A stretch of DNA of 50,300 bases from Deltaproteobacteria bacterium (lineage in GTDB: Bacteria > Desulfobacterota > Syntrophia > Syntrophales > Smithellaceae), in the NCBI GenBank assembly GCA_025361065.1, contig JANYAY010000175.1, positions 1 to 50,300 of the forward strand, in the 5' to 3' direction. Each line of letters begins with the position of its first letter. Position 1 is the first letter of the stretch. A program made the translations under genes and the position numbers. This document shows positions 15,023 to 23,019 of the stretch, in pieces. The notes beneath the pieces are model-generated. The model was not told the DNA's origin. It worked only from the letters and a program-made list of their open reading frames with translations, and made no database searches.

Positions 15023-15203
15023 GGCTGAAGGCTGAAGGCTGAGGGCTGAGGGCTGAAGGCTGAAGGTTTATTTTGTGGCCTGCGGCGTTTTAAATCTTTT
15101 CGGCTGCCGGCCTGTGCCGGCATAACGGCGCGGATAGCGCCTTTCATCTTAACCTTCAGCCCTCAGCCTTCAGTCTTCGGTCTTCAGCCTAAAGCCTTCA
15201 GCC
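15023..15203. repeat. Heptamer tandem repeats arranged as a large palindrome
   Basis: Six perfect tandem units of GGCTGAA/GGCTGAG (15023-15064) are mirrored by seven units of the complement, TTCAGCC and variants (15155-15203), with ~90 bp between. The two arms could form a very long stem. It lies between convergent genes (kinase-domain gene and SpoIIE gene), where it may end transcription from both sides; simple heptamer expansions of this kind also occur as genome-specific repeats. Confidence 0.85.
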
Positions 15204-15208
15204 TCTCG

Positions 15209-16384
15209 TTAGATTCTTTCCACTGTCACAATCTTATTCCGGGCATTAAGATCGGATACCAGTTCCCGTATATAGCCCATTCTCATCGGTTCACCCCGGA
15301 TAAGGTCGGCAACCTGATTGGGGTTAATTGCTGTTCCCACAATCAGGTTAATGTCATCGGCTTCCAGAAAATATCGGGCAAGGCGGGTGGCGGCATCGTT
15401 GTCTTTGGGTAGATCATGAATCGTCCTGGCGCCGCGCATAATCTCCAATGCCTGACCGATGGTTAATATGCCTTCCGTTACCAGGTCGATGCCCTTGATC
15501 ACGGCGGTGGGTGGTGAGCCCTTTTTCTTAGGCTCTTCACTGGTTCGCATCCACGGAGGAATCCATTCCACTTCCAGTTTTTCCTTGAGAACACGTGCCG
15601 CCATTTGGGCCGTACTGCCGCCGCAGATAATTTTAGCTCCTTCGGCGGCCATCAGGCGGGAGACCGCAAACTCGTCCATATCTTTGTTGGTGGGGGGGCC
15701 GGTCAGCACACAAACGGAGATTGCCGGACGTACTTTCATGCAGATGACGGTAGCGTCATCACCCGGCTTGTCATTATAGAGTTTCAAGCAGGTTTTAGAC
15801 ATTGCTTCCGTAAGCTTTACGGTATCAACGCCGGTTTGCACGAAACGCTGCACCGCAGTAGCTACGTTTTTCCATCCCCAACCCAGGCGGTAAATACCGC
15901 CCAACCCGGCGTGTTCATAGCCATCGCTGACTAAAACCATGTAGTCGTTATCCCGGAGTTGAAAATGTGCCTCCTTGATTATTCTGCCTTTGACCTGACG
16001 TTCTTCTACGGGAATGGTGACGATTGCGTTGTCGCGAATGAGAATTAATGGCGGGGAATCAAAAAGGACGATATGGGCGTCGCGTCCATTGTACACGATC
16101 AATACGGCAAAAGTGGCATATGCCAGTTTACGGACAGAGCATTCCGGAAGGGTCTCGACAAGTGTTTGCATGACGTCTTCCACCGTGCCGTCGGCTTCAA
16201 ACATCCGTGCAGCGATTTCAGCGGTGAGCGACGACAGAATGCTGGCTTTAACGCCGCTGCCCAGACCATCGGATAAAACAGCAACAAAAGAATCCGGCTT
16301 AGTGCGGATCATAACCGAGTCACCGCATAATTCCTCGCCGGCTTTATTCAGGCTGACCCAAGTGCATGCGACAAGCTGCCTCAC
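15209..16384 (-). CDS. SpoIIE/PP2C-type serine phosphatase linked to the sensory hydrogenase
   Basis: This 391-residue protein has a SpoIIE-type PP2C phosphatase domain in residues ~1-220: GDSVMI, VLSDGLGSG, VLVSDGYEH and GDDATVI carry the metal-binding aspartates. The remaining ~170 residues form a second domain with LTGPPTNKD and ICGGSTAQMAAR that I cannot assign. Such phosphatases dephosphorylate STAS anti-anti-sigma proteins or similar partners. The start codon overlaps the end of the sensory hydrogenase gene by 4 bases (16381-16384), indicating coupled translation and probable physical partnership. Sensory [FeFe]-hydrogenases paired with a PP2C phosphatase form a recognised sensory subgroup (group C3 in hydrogenase classification). 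The phosphatase is therefore the likely output of H2 or redox sensing. The target is unknown. Confidence 0.9.
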   Translation of the reverse strand: MRQLVACTWVSLNKAGEELCGDSVMIRTKPDSFVAVLSDGLGSGVKASILSSLTAEIAARMFEADGTVEDVMQTLVETLPECSVRKLAYATFAVLIVYNGRDAHIVLFDSPPLILIRDNAIVTIPVEERQVKGRIIKEAHFQLRDNDYMVLVSDGYEHAGLGGIYRLGWGWKNVATAVQRFVQTGVDTVKLTEAMSKTCLKLYNDKPGDDATVICMKVRPAISVCVLTGPPTNKDMDEFAVSRLMAAEGAKIICGGSTAQMAARVLKEKLEVEWIPPWMRTSEEPKKKGSPPTAVIKGIDLVTEGILTIGQALEIMRGARTIHDLPKDNDAATRLARYFLEADDINLIVGTAINPNQVADLIRGEPMRMGYIRELVSDLNARNKIVTVERI

Positions 16385-18102
16385 TTCGATCCTTCCTCTT
16401 CCAGCAGTTTCGCCAGATGCAAGACAATCATTTTACTTTCCGCAGTTGTCTCCCCTAAAAGATGCGCTATCTCATGAGCCACCCGCATTTGTTTTTGCAC
16501 CACTTCGCGGGTTTGTTCGAGCGTTTTTGCCCGCAGTTCCAGAAATTTCTGTTTTTCCGTCTCATGCTCTGTGATGTCGCGCATAATGGCTACCAAAAGT
16601 GATTGCCCTTCCACACGGACAATGTTCAGCTCCGCAACGAGATGATCATTGAGACGCCGGACTTTTGCGATCACGGGAACTCCCGTGTCCCACACGGAGA
16701 CGAAATCGTCATAGAGCGGAATCAGCCGGGAGAGGTGTTTGCCCTTAACATCCGCAAGCGAACAGCCAAAGAGTTGTTCGGCCGAGGGAGACATGTCCTG
16801 AATGCCGAGGTGATCATCAAGAATGATAATACAATTCGGAGATACATCCATGACGACCTGGCGCAGGGATTCGGAACGGCGGCGCATATAGGGAATGCAC
16901 ATGGTGACTTCGGCCATGCCGCGCAAAGTGGCGACGGCTTTTTCACGACAACTGGAATAACCGCAGGCACCGCAGTTGAGTTCGTCATCCGGCGTGTATT
17001 TATTGACGCGATGCAGCACTTCCTTAATCTGTTCTTCGCTGAATTCAGGGATAGGCTCCTTTTTATCGGTGTATGTACGGTATAGATCCGGCCAGTTATT
17101 GCGTGGGGGTATTTCATAAACCGGCCGATTCCGCTGATAGTCAATGATTCTTCGGCGGGCCGCATAAATGCCTCCTGCCAGATCGGCCATGGCCGGGCCG
17201 TTAATACAACCGCCGGTGCAGGCCATCAATTCTATCAGAGATGCATTTAGCCGGCCGGCGCGGATGTCACCCAGAATATTCCGGCATGTTTCCAGACCAC
17301 TGGCTACAACCAGTTCGTGATTCAGCATATCGGTGCTCAACGCCGCTGCGCCGATCAGGCCTCCTTCCAGGGGAAATAAACGTGCGTCCATTTGGGTGGA
17401 TGAAGATTCCATTATGCCGTCGACCTTCTGAAAAGTGATCCCCGCTTCATTAAACCAGTTGGCAAGACCGTGGAATGTCATCACCGCCGAAACCGAGTCT
17501 GCTATGGCCGAATCCCGGATCTCCATTTTTTTTGCGATGCAGGGACCGATAAAAACAATATAAGCGTCCGAGCCGTATTTTTGAGTCAGCCAACGGCTAT
17601 GAGCGATCATTGGCGATACGATCGGTGCCAGATGAGGAATCAAGTCGGGATAATATTTTTCGATCAGATTGACAAGAACAGGGCATGAAGAGGTGATTAC
17701 CGGACATTTCTGAGGCATTTTTTCGATGTATTCCCGGTGGGCCAAACCGACCATTTCTGCCCCAAGGGCGGTTTCCTCCACGGCAAAAAATCCCAGCTTT
17801 TTGAGTGCCGCTTCCATTTCGGAGAAATGGCGGAAGTTGAAATATGCGGGTGCGGAAGGGGCGACCGAAGCGATGAGCTTGCGTCCGTCTTTCAGCGCCT
17901 GTTTGACATCCGGTGTCGCGCTTTGGACGTCCTTGGCTTTTTGCGGACAGGTGCGGATGCACGTTCCGCATACAATGCACAATTCCGGCACTACCTGGGC
18001 CTGGCCGTCGTGAACTCGAATAGCTTTGACGTCGCAATGGCGAACACACCGGTAACAATCGCGGCAGCGGGCCGGGTTGGTGATGATGACGGGTTCGTTC
18101 AT
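16381..18102 (-). CDS. Sensory [FeFe]-hydrogenase with Fe-S and PAS domains (HydS-like, group C type)
   Basis: This 573-residue protein begins with two [4Fe-4S] sites (C13-C23 and C42-C52), followed by a reduced H-cluster domain: L1 is TSSCP (137-141), L2 is GPCIAKKME (186 on) and L3 is ELMACTGGCINGP (291 on). The Cys that donates protons in catalytic enzymes is Ser here, and L2 lacks the usual Met; both are expected of sensory types with low catalysis. Next come a Fe-S domain (CGACGYSSC, C377-C385, plus C402), a PAS domain (~415-525) and a short coiled coil. There is no kinase or cyclase domain; the output is probably the SpoIIE phosphatase encoded by the overlapping downstream gene. It would need HydEFG for maturation. 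Confidence 0.93.
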   Translation of the reverse strand: MNEPVIITNPARCRDCYRCVRHCDVKAIRVHDGQAQVVPELCIVCGTCIRTCPQKAKDVQSATPDVKQALKDGRKLIASVAPSAPAYFNFRHFSEMEAALKKLGFFAVEETALGAEMVGLAHREYIEKMPQKCPVITSSCPVLVNLIEKYYPDLIPHLAPIVSPMIAHSRWLTQKYGSDAYIVFIGPCIAKKMEIRDSAIADSVSAVMTFHGLANWFNEAGITFQKVDGIMESSSTQMDARLFPLEGGLIGAAALSTDMLNHELVVASGLETCRNILGDIRAGRLNASLIELMACTGGCINGPAMADLAGGIYAARRRIIDYQRNRPVYEIPPRNNWPDLYRTYTDKKEPIPEFSEEQIKEVLHRVNKYTPDDELNCGACGYSSCREKAVATLRGMAEVTMCIPYMRRRSESLRQVVMDVSPNCIIILDDHLGIQDMSPSAEQLFGCSLADVKGKHLSRLIPLYDDFVSVWDTGVPVIAKVRRLNDHLVAELNIVRVEGQSLLVAIMRDITEHETEKQKFLELRAKTLEQTREVVQKQMRVAHEIAHLLGETTAESKMIVLHLAKLLEEEGSK

Positions 18103-18416
18103 GATAAGCCTTCCTTTCCCGAGGAGGGCAGTGCGGCGGAATCATCGACAATGCGCGACGCAAATTTGTTGTCAACCCGGGTGAGAACTTTCTCGTAAAA
18201 GAAAGATTCCGCCTGTGCAGGGCTGATGCCGCTGAATTCCTGGTCGCCCACGCGCACGGAAACTCCTTTGGAGCAGGTATCCATGCAGAAGGCGCCGACA
18301 ATATCGACAAGCCCTTCGAGTTTTTCTTTTTGAATCAGACGGAATAATTCCGACGCCAGTTCATCAGAGCCGCGCAGGCTGCAGGAGCTGCCGACACAAA
18401 TTGTTATTATGAGCAT
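18099..18416 (-). CDS. Thioredoxin-like [2Fe-2S] protein upstream of sensory hydrogenase
   Basis: This 105-residue NuoE-type thioredoxin-fold ferredoxin has CVGSSCSLRGS near the start and GAFCMDTCSKG at ~42-52, giving four cluster ligands. The C-terminal ~25 residues are unrelated and probably disordered. It overlaps the sensory hydrogenase gene by 4 bases and starts 1 base after the giant hydrogenase gene ends, so all three are on one transcript. It may pass electrons from the large hydrogenase or a cytosolic donor to the sensory protein, which would make the sensor respond to redox as well as H2. That partnership is inferred from gene order. Confidence 0.87.
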   Translation of the reverse strand: MLIITICVGSSCSLRGSDELASELFRLIQKEKLEGLVDIVGAFCMDTCSKGVSVRVGDQEFSGISPAQAESFFYEKVLTRVDNKFASRIVDDSAALPSSGKEGLS

Positions 18417-18417
18417 T

Positions 18418-21400
18418 TTATTTTCCAGCTTCTTCCGCCGGGATTATCGGCAGCAGATGGGCATCAATAAAATCTCCCACCTGATCGATATTTTCCACGG
18501 GAATTATTTTATTACCGATTGCCACATTGGGTCCACCCTCACACTGTCCGGTACAGAAACGTGCCTTGATGCGGAAATGTTGAGCAATTCCCCGCTGTCT
18601 CAGTTCTATGGCTAATCCTTCCAGCAGCTTCCAGGAACCCTTGATGTAGCAGTTGGTTCCGATGCACACTCCAACATCGACTACCGGTAAGGATACCACC
18701 GGTTCTTCCTTAACGTCCTGCATGCGCATGGAGCGGCGCTTGTAGGTCGTATGGAGAGCGTGGTGTGACATTTCGCTGTCCGGCTCGCCCAGCCAGTTCG
18801 TGTAAATATCCTGAACGGAAGTGTTATCCTGGCTGGTGCGGATGGGCGCATCCTGATCCAGTCGATAGAGGACTTCCAAGCGGTGTTCCGTATCGCTTTG
18901 CAAAAGTGGCGCAGGATTGCCGGAGCCGTTGATGCAGCCGCCGGGACAGGCCATGACTTCAATCAGATCATAAGGAGCGTCGCCGTCTCTCATCCGGTCG
19001 ATCAGCCTTTGAGCGTTTTGCAGGCCACTGACTACTGCCAGGCGCACTTGGGAATCACCAAGAGTGATGATTGCTTCTTTTACGCCCTGAAGACCGCGGA
19101 CGGCTTCATAGGCGAAGCTTTCCATCCGTTTGCCCATAACGCGTTCCGCAGCCAAGCGCAGCGCGGCTTCCGCGACGCCGCCGCTGGCACCGAAAATAAT
19201 CCCTGCGCCGGACACTTTGCCGAAGAAAGCATCCACCGGCACAGGTGTAATTTTGCGCGGATCGATGTTTTTTTCGCCAAGCATAGTCATTACATCCCAG
19301 GTCGTCAGTACGCGATCGACATCCTGAATATTATCGGTTTTGAACTCGGGGCGCATAGACTCATATTTTTTGGCGTTACAGGGCATGATGGATACAAAAT
19401 AAAGAAATTCCGGCCGCACCTTGAGCTGTTTGGCGAAGTATTGTTTCATCACCGCGCCGAACATCTGCTGCGGCGATTTGCAGGAAGATAAATGCGGCAG
19501 GAGATCCGGCGCCATTTTTTCGCAGTAATTTACCCAGGCCGGACAACAGGAGGTAATCTGAGGCAGAACACCGCCTTCAGCCACTCTTGACAGGAATTCC
19601 GTGCCTTCTTCCATAATGGTCAGATCGGCCGCCCAGCAAGTATCAAAAACAAAATTAAATCCCAGTTTCTTTAAACAGGCACTCAAAACCGGCATGACTT
19701 CGGCGCCGTTGATACCGTATTGTTCAGCGAAAGCGGCACGCACGGCCGGAGCGATCTGCGCGACGACGGTCAACTCGGGATCTTTCAGAGCCCTGTAAAC
19801 ATCGGGCAGCGTCGGTTTCAGGGTCAGTGCGCCGGTAGGACAAACCATAGCGCAGTGGCCGCAGGCCACGCAGGCGGTCATGTCCAGTGGGCGATGGTCG
19901 TTGGGGCCGATGGTCAGAACATCATTGGTTTCATAGAAGCTCAGCGCCGAAGCGCCTTCCATTTCCCGGCATACTTTCAGGCATAGTCCGCACAAAATAC
20001 ACTTGCCGGAATCCCGTATAATGATGGGGTGGTTTTCATCAATGGGCAGAGGCTTGGCCGGTTGTGTTGGATCATGCTCGACGCCATACTCGCTGGCGTA
20101 GTTGCGCAGCTCGCAATCATAGCGTTCCGTGCAGCCGCAGGCAATGCAGCGGGAGGCTTCCGCCATCGCTGTGTCGTGATCCCATGTTGTGGAAGATTCG
20201 CCGAAATTTGTTTTTCTGGACTTTGCCGCCAGAACCGGCACTTCCTGACGAGGGGACGGGTTGATACCCCGGAAAGTTTCCGGCGGCAATTCCTTCCAAC
20301 TGCCTTTAGTGCAGGTATAGGGGTCGGCCTTTGCGGTGACGGAGCCTATGCGCACAAATTCATCCATCGATTCTGCGGCGAGCTTGCCGGCGCCGATGGC
20401 GGCAATGGCGATATCCGGGCCGGTAACGCAGTCACCGCCGGAGAAAACCCAGGGCAAGGCTGTTTGCATGGTTTGCTGATTGACTAGGACATTGCCCCAT
20501 TTGTCAATTAATGTCTTATTTTCAATACAAGAACCGTCAACCGCCTGGCCAATGGCGGAAATAATAGTTGTCGCTGCGAGCACGAACTCAGAACCTTCCT
20601 GAGGCAGGGGACGACGCCTTCCGCTCTTGTCCGGTTCACCCAGTGCCATTCGGACGCAGGTCAGTTGCAGTGCTTCGCCCGACGACGTGATGGAAACCGG
20701 TGCGGTGAGATACTGCATGTTGACGCCTTCCTCAATGGCTTCTTCAATTTCTATATCCTGGGCGGGCATTTCCTGACGGGTGCGGCGATAGGCGACAATA
20801 ACGTCTTTGACGCCCAGACGGACAGCGCTCCGCGCCGCATCCATGGCCGTGTTACCACCGCCGATGACGATTACTCGATTGCCCAGTGCAGGTTGTTCAC
20901 CCCGTGCGAGCTTTGCAAGAAAATCAAGGCCGGACAGGACGCCTTGGGCGTCTTCGCCTTTCGCACCAATGGCGGTCGCTTTTTGCGCGCCCAGTCCCAA
21001 AAAAACAGCTTCAAAGCCGTCTCTTTTGAGTGATTCCAGTGTAAAATCCCGTCCCAGTCTTTTGTTATAGTTAATAGTGACGCCCAGATCAAGTATAGCC
21101 TGAATTTCCGCGTCCAGGTCTTTTTCGGGCAGCCGGTAATAAGGTATGCCCCAGCGCAGCATGCCGCCGGCCGCTTCCTGCATCTCAAAAATATTGACGG
21201 TGTGACCCCTGCGGCGTAAAAACCAGGCGGCGGTTAAACCGGCCGGACCCGCTCCGATGATTGCAATTTTCTTTCCAGTATCCGGCAAACACACGGGACG
21301 ATAGTTATCGGACTGGTATAAGTTCCAGTCGGCAACGAAACGTTTGATGCCGTTGATGTTGACGGCGCCGTCCAGGGCGCTGCGGCGGCAATCCGTTTCA

Positions 21401-21852
21401 CAGGGATGAGGGCACACGCGTCCGCAGACGGCGGGCAGGGGATTGCTGTCCTTGATTACCGCGAGAGCCTCCGTAAAATTGCCGCAAGTGACATGATAAA
21501 TGTATTTCTGAATGTCAATATGCGCCGGGCAGCGTAAAACACAGGGCGCGACACAGTCGCCATAATGATGGCGCAATAGAGCCTGAAGGTAAATCTTTCG
21601 ATAGCTTATGAGTGCTGCGGATTGAGTGCGTATCACCATGCCGTCGGCAACCGGCGTGGATGTCGCCGATACAAATCTGGTTTTGTCGCCGTCGGCTACT
21701 TCCACAAATGCGGCTTCAAAGTTACTTGGAGGGCTGACGCGGGGATCATATCCCAAAGCGGGAATGTCTATTCCGGAAGAACGGGCAGTGTCTATAATCG
21801 TCAAACCGGCTGCTGTTACACAGTCTTTTCCGTCGATATTTACTGTAATCAT
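18418..21852 (-). CDS. Giant fusion: GltD-like flavoprotein + [FeFe]-hydrogenase + thioredoxin-like [2Fe-2S] domain
   Basis: This 1144-residue protein holds a whole electron chain. Residues 1-80 align with the NuoG/HydA [2Fe-2S] ferredoxin domain but lack all four cysteine ligands (PALG, FEAAFV and SATSTP replace PTLC, GACRVC and AACVFP). Residues ~95-500 are GltD-like: two [4Fe-4S] sites (C100-C108, C143-C155), FAD motif GAGPAG (201) and nucleotide motif GGGNTAMDAA (331). After CIACGCTERYDC come two ferredoxin [4Fe-4S] sites (C618-C628, C661-C671). The H-cluster domain has L1 TSCCPAW (767), L2 MPCNAKKYE and L3 EVMACPGGCINGSGNP. The last ~90 residues are a NuoE-like [2Fe-2S] domain. It resembles glutamate-synthase-linked group A2 hydrogenases. 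NAD(P)H-linked H2 turnover is the likely activity. Confidence 0.93.
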   Translation of the reverse strand: MITVNIDGKDCVTAAGLTIIDTARSSGIDIPALGYDPRVSPPSNFEAAFVEVADGDKTRFVSATSTPVADGMVIRTQSAALISYRKIYLQALLRHHYGDCVAPCVLRCPAHIDIQKYIYHVTCGNFTEALAVIKDSNPLPAVCGRVCPHPCETDCRRSALDGAVNINGIKRFVADWNLYQSDNYRPVCLPDTGKKIAIIGAGPAGLTAAWFLRRRGHTVNIFEMQEAAGGMLRWGIPYYRLPEKDLDAEIQAILDLGVTINYNKRLGRDFTLESLKRDGFEAVFLGLGAQKATAIGAKGEDAQGVLSGLDFLAKLARGEQPALGNRVIVIGGGNTAMDAARSAVRLGVKDVIVAYRRTRQEMPAQDIEIEEAIEEGVNMQYLTAPVSITSSGEALQLTCVRMALGEPDKSGRRRPLPQEGSEFVLAATTIISAIGQAVDGSCIENKTLIDKWGNVLVNQQTMQTALPWVFSGGDCVTGPDIAIAAIGAGKLAAESMDEFVRIGSVTAKADPYTCTKGSWKELPPETFRGINPSPRQEVPVLAAKSRKTNFGESSTTWDHDTAMAEASRCIACGCTERYDCELRNYASEYGVEHDPTQPAKPLPIDENHPIIIRDSGKCILCGLCLKVCREMEGASALSFYETNDVLTIGPNDHRPLDMTACVACGHCAMVCPTGALTLKPTLPDVYRALKDPELTVVAQIAPAVRAAFAEQYGINGAEVMPVLSACLKKLGFNFVFDTCWAADLTIMEEGTEFLSRVAEGGVLPQITSCCPAWVNYCEKMAPDLLPHLSSCKSPQQMFGAVMKQYFAKQLKVRPEFLYFVSIMPCNAKKYESMRPEFKTDNIQDVDRVLTTWDVMTMLGEKNIDPRKITPVPVDAFFGKVSGAGIIFGASGGVAEAALRLAAERVMGKRMESFAYEAVRGLQGVKEAIITLGDSQVRLAVVSGLQNAQRLIDRMRDGDAPYDLIEVMACPGGCINGSGNPAPLLQSDTEHRLEVLYRLDQDAPIRTSQDNTSVQDIYTNWLGEPDSEMSHHALHTTYKRRSMRMQDVKEEPVVSLPVVDVGVCIGTNCYIKGSWKLLEGLAIELRQRGIAQHFRIKARFCTGQCEGGPNVAIGNKIIPVENIDQVGDFIDAHLLPIIPAEEAGK

Positions 21853-21978
21853 TTAAATACTTTCTTGCCTTTTATTCTATTGCTGAATTCTCTGCAAAAT
21901 AGCTAATTTTCTTGTATAAAAATTAAATTCAAGAAATTTCATCAGACAGCGTAAAAGACTGATCAGAAATTTATTTTT

Positions 21979-21993
21979 TACTGACCGTCAGTA
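21979..21993. promoter_or_regulatory. Perfect palindromic operator overlapping the -10 of the giant-hydrogenase promoter
   Basis: TACTGAC-C-GTCAGTA is a perfect 7+1+7 palindrome that overlaps the -10 hexamer and start region of the minus-strand promoter. Its size and TGACnGTCA core resemble TetR-family operators. No TetR gene is in the window, so the regulator is unknown. Repression by promoter occlusion is the obvious inference. Confidence 0.65.
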
Positions 21994-22018
21994 TAGGAAA
22001 TCCAATACGGCAAGTCAA
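21990..22018 (-). promoter_or_regulatory. Strong sigma70-type promoter for the giant-hydrogenase/sensor operon
   Basis: On the minus strand, TTGACT (22018-22013) and TATACT (21995-21990) are separated by exactly 17 bases. The -35 contains the stop codon of the upstream Nudix gene. Predicted transcripts would have a 5' leader of roughly 130 bases before the ATG at 21852. Confidence 0.75.
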
Positions 22019-23019
22019 CTCAAATAATCTTCATACCCTTGAGTCAGATAAAATGTTGCCAGATCAAAAAAGATAGTCATTCGTCTTTGCATTTCAAAGG
22101 TCATGTAAAGGTCAATATTTTTACGCCAGCCGTCCTGATGTATTCCTATTTCCCATATGTGTTTACGGATGAGGCTGAGCGCGCTCAGCGCTGCACTGAG
22201 CTTGAAGCCTTCTTTTCTTCTTTCCCGGCCAAGTTTTATGTAAAAAGTTTTCAGGTGATTTATGTCATATAAACCTTCCAGCCAGAGAATGATTTGGGAA
22301 ACGATTTTATCACCAATGCTAAACAACCTTTTGCGGTCATATTTGTGGTATTCAGCGGTGGAATTGCTGTTCGCTACATCTTCTATCCAGCTGCAGATAA
22401 TGTCTTCTTTATTCTTCACGATGATTTTGACCAGGCGCCGGGTCAGGGCATTTTTTGCAACATCCGGCTTTTGCGAATTTTTATCGGCCTGCTCCAGGGA
22501 ATCCAGAATAGCCCAATAATCTTTTTTGCTTTTTATATAAGCATTAAGTGCCCGACGATTCGGCCGGAAAGCTAATAAGGGTATTTTCCCCACGGGCCAA
22601 AATTCCGCATTAGCACTATCATCACCGGCTGCAAGCTTTCCGCCGGTTTGTTCCACCACAAAGGTCAAGAAAAGCAAATCTCCGTAAAATCGGCTTTTGT
22701 AGGAATCGACATCGAGCAGACGGAGTATTTTCCCTTTAATGCCGGTCTCTTCTTCCAGCTCGCGCAGAGCCGCATCTTCAATGCTTTCGCCGGCCTCGGC
22801 AAATCCGGTTGGCAGACACCAGTGACCTTTAAAGGGCGCCCGGTCGCGCTTAACCAGAAGAATTTGGCGCGAGGAATCCAGAATAGAGGAAACAACCGGC
22901 AGGGGATTTTCATAAAAAAACGACTGGCACGAAGGACAAAAATCTCTCAGAACATTATCTTCAAACTTCTTGATAAGGCCATCACTGCAATATAAACAAA
23001 ACTGGCGTTGCTTTTTCAT
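22015..23019 (-). CDS. Zinc-ribbon Nudix hydrolase with RsbRD_N-like C-terminal domain
   Basis: The ~334-residue protein starts with a short zinc ribbon (FCLYCSDG ... FCPSC), followed by a Nudix domain with box GFAEAGESIEDAALRELEEE and TGI. The zinc ribbon plus Nudix order resembles NADH pyrophosphatase/NudC-like proteins; the substrate is unproven. The C-terminal ~150 residues are helical (IICSWIEDV, YIKLGRERRKEGF, ALSLIRKHIW) and fit the RsbRD_N domain, named from stressosome co-antagonists RsbR/RsbRD. That fusion is unusual. The ORF track starts at 23076, but the ATG at 23019 overlaps the methyltransferase stop (ATGA) and begins the zinc ribbon, so it is preferred. It is the last gene of a probable hcpR-methyltransferase-nudix operon. 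Confidence 0.82.
   Translation of the reverse strand: MKKQRQFCLYCSDGLIKKFEDNVLRDFCPSCQSFFYENPLPVVSSILDSSRQILLVKRDRAPFKGHWCLPTGFAEAGESIEDAALRELEEETGIKGKILRLLDVDSYKSRFYGDLLFLTFVVEQTGGKLAAGDDSANAEFWPVGKIPLLAFRPNRRALNAYIKSKKDYWAILDSLEQADKNSQKPDVAKNALTRRLVKIIVKNKEDIICSWIEDVANSNSTAEYHKYDRKRLFSIGDKIVSQIILWLEGLYDINHLKTFYIKLGRERRKEGFKLSAALSALSLIRKHIWEIGIHQDGWRKNIDLYMTFEMQRRMTIFFDLATFYLTQGYEDYLS

Noticed and set aside
15023-15203. CRISPR array
   Set aside because: The repeat units are 7 bp, contiguous and mirrored, with no spacers and no cas genes nearby.
18883-19491. 202-residue plus-strand ORF opposite the giant hydrogenase
   Set aside because: It is antisense to the H-cluster domain, with no ribosome site and no motif.
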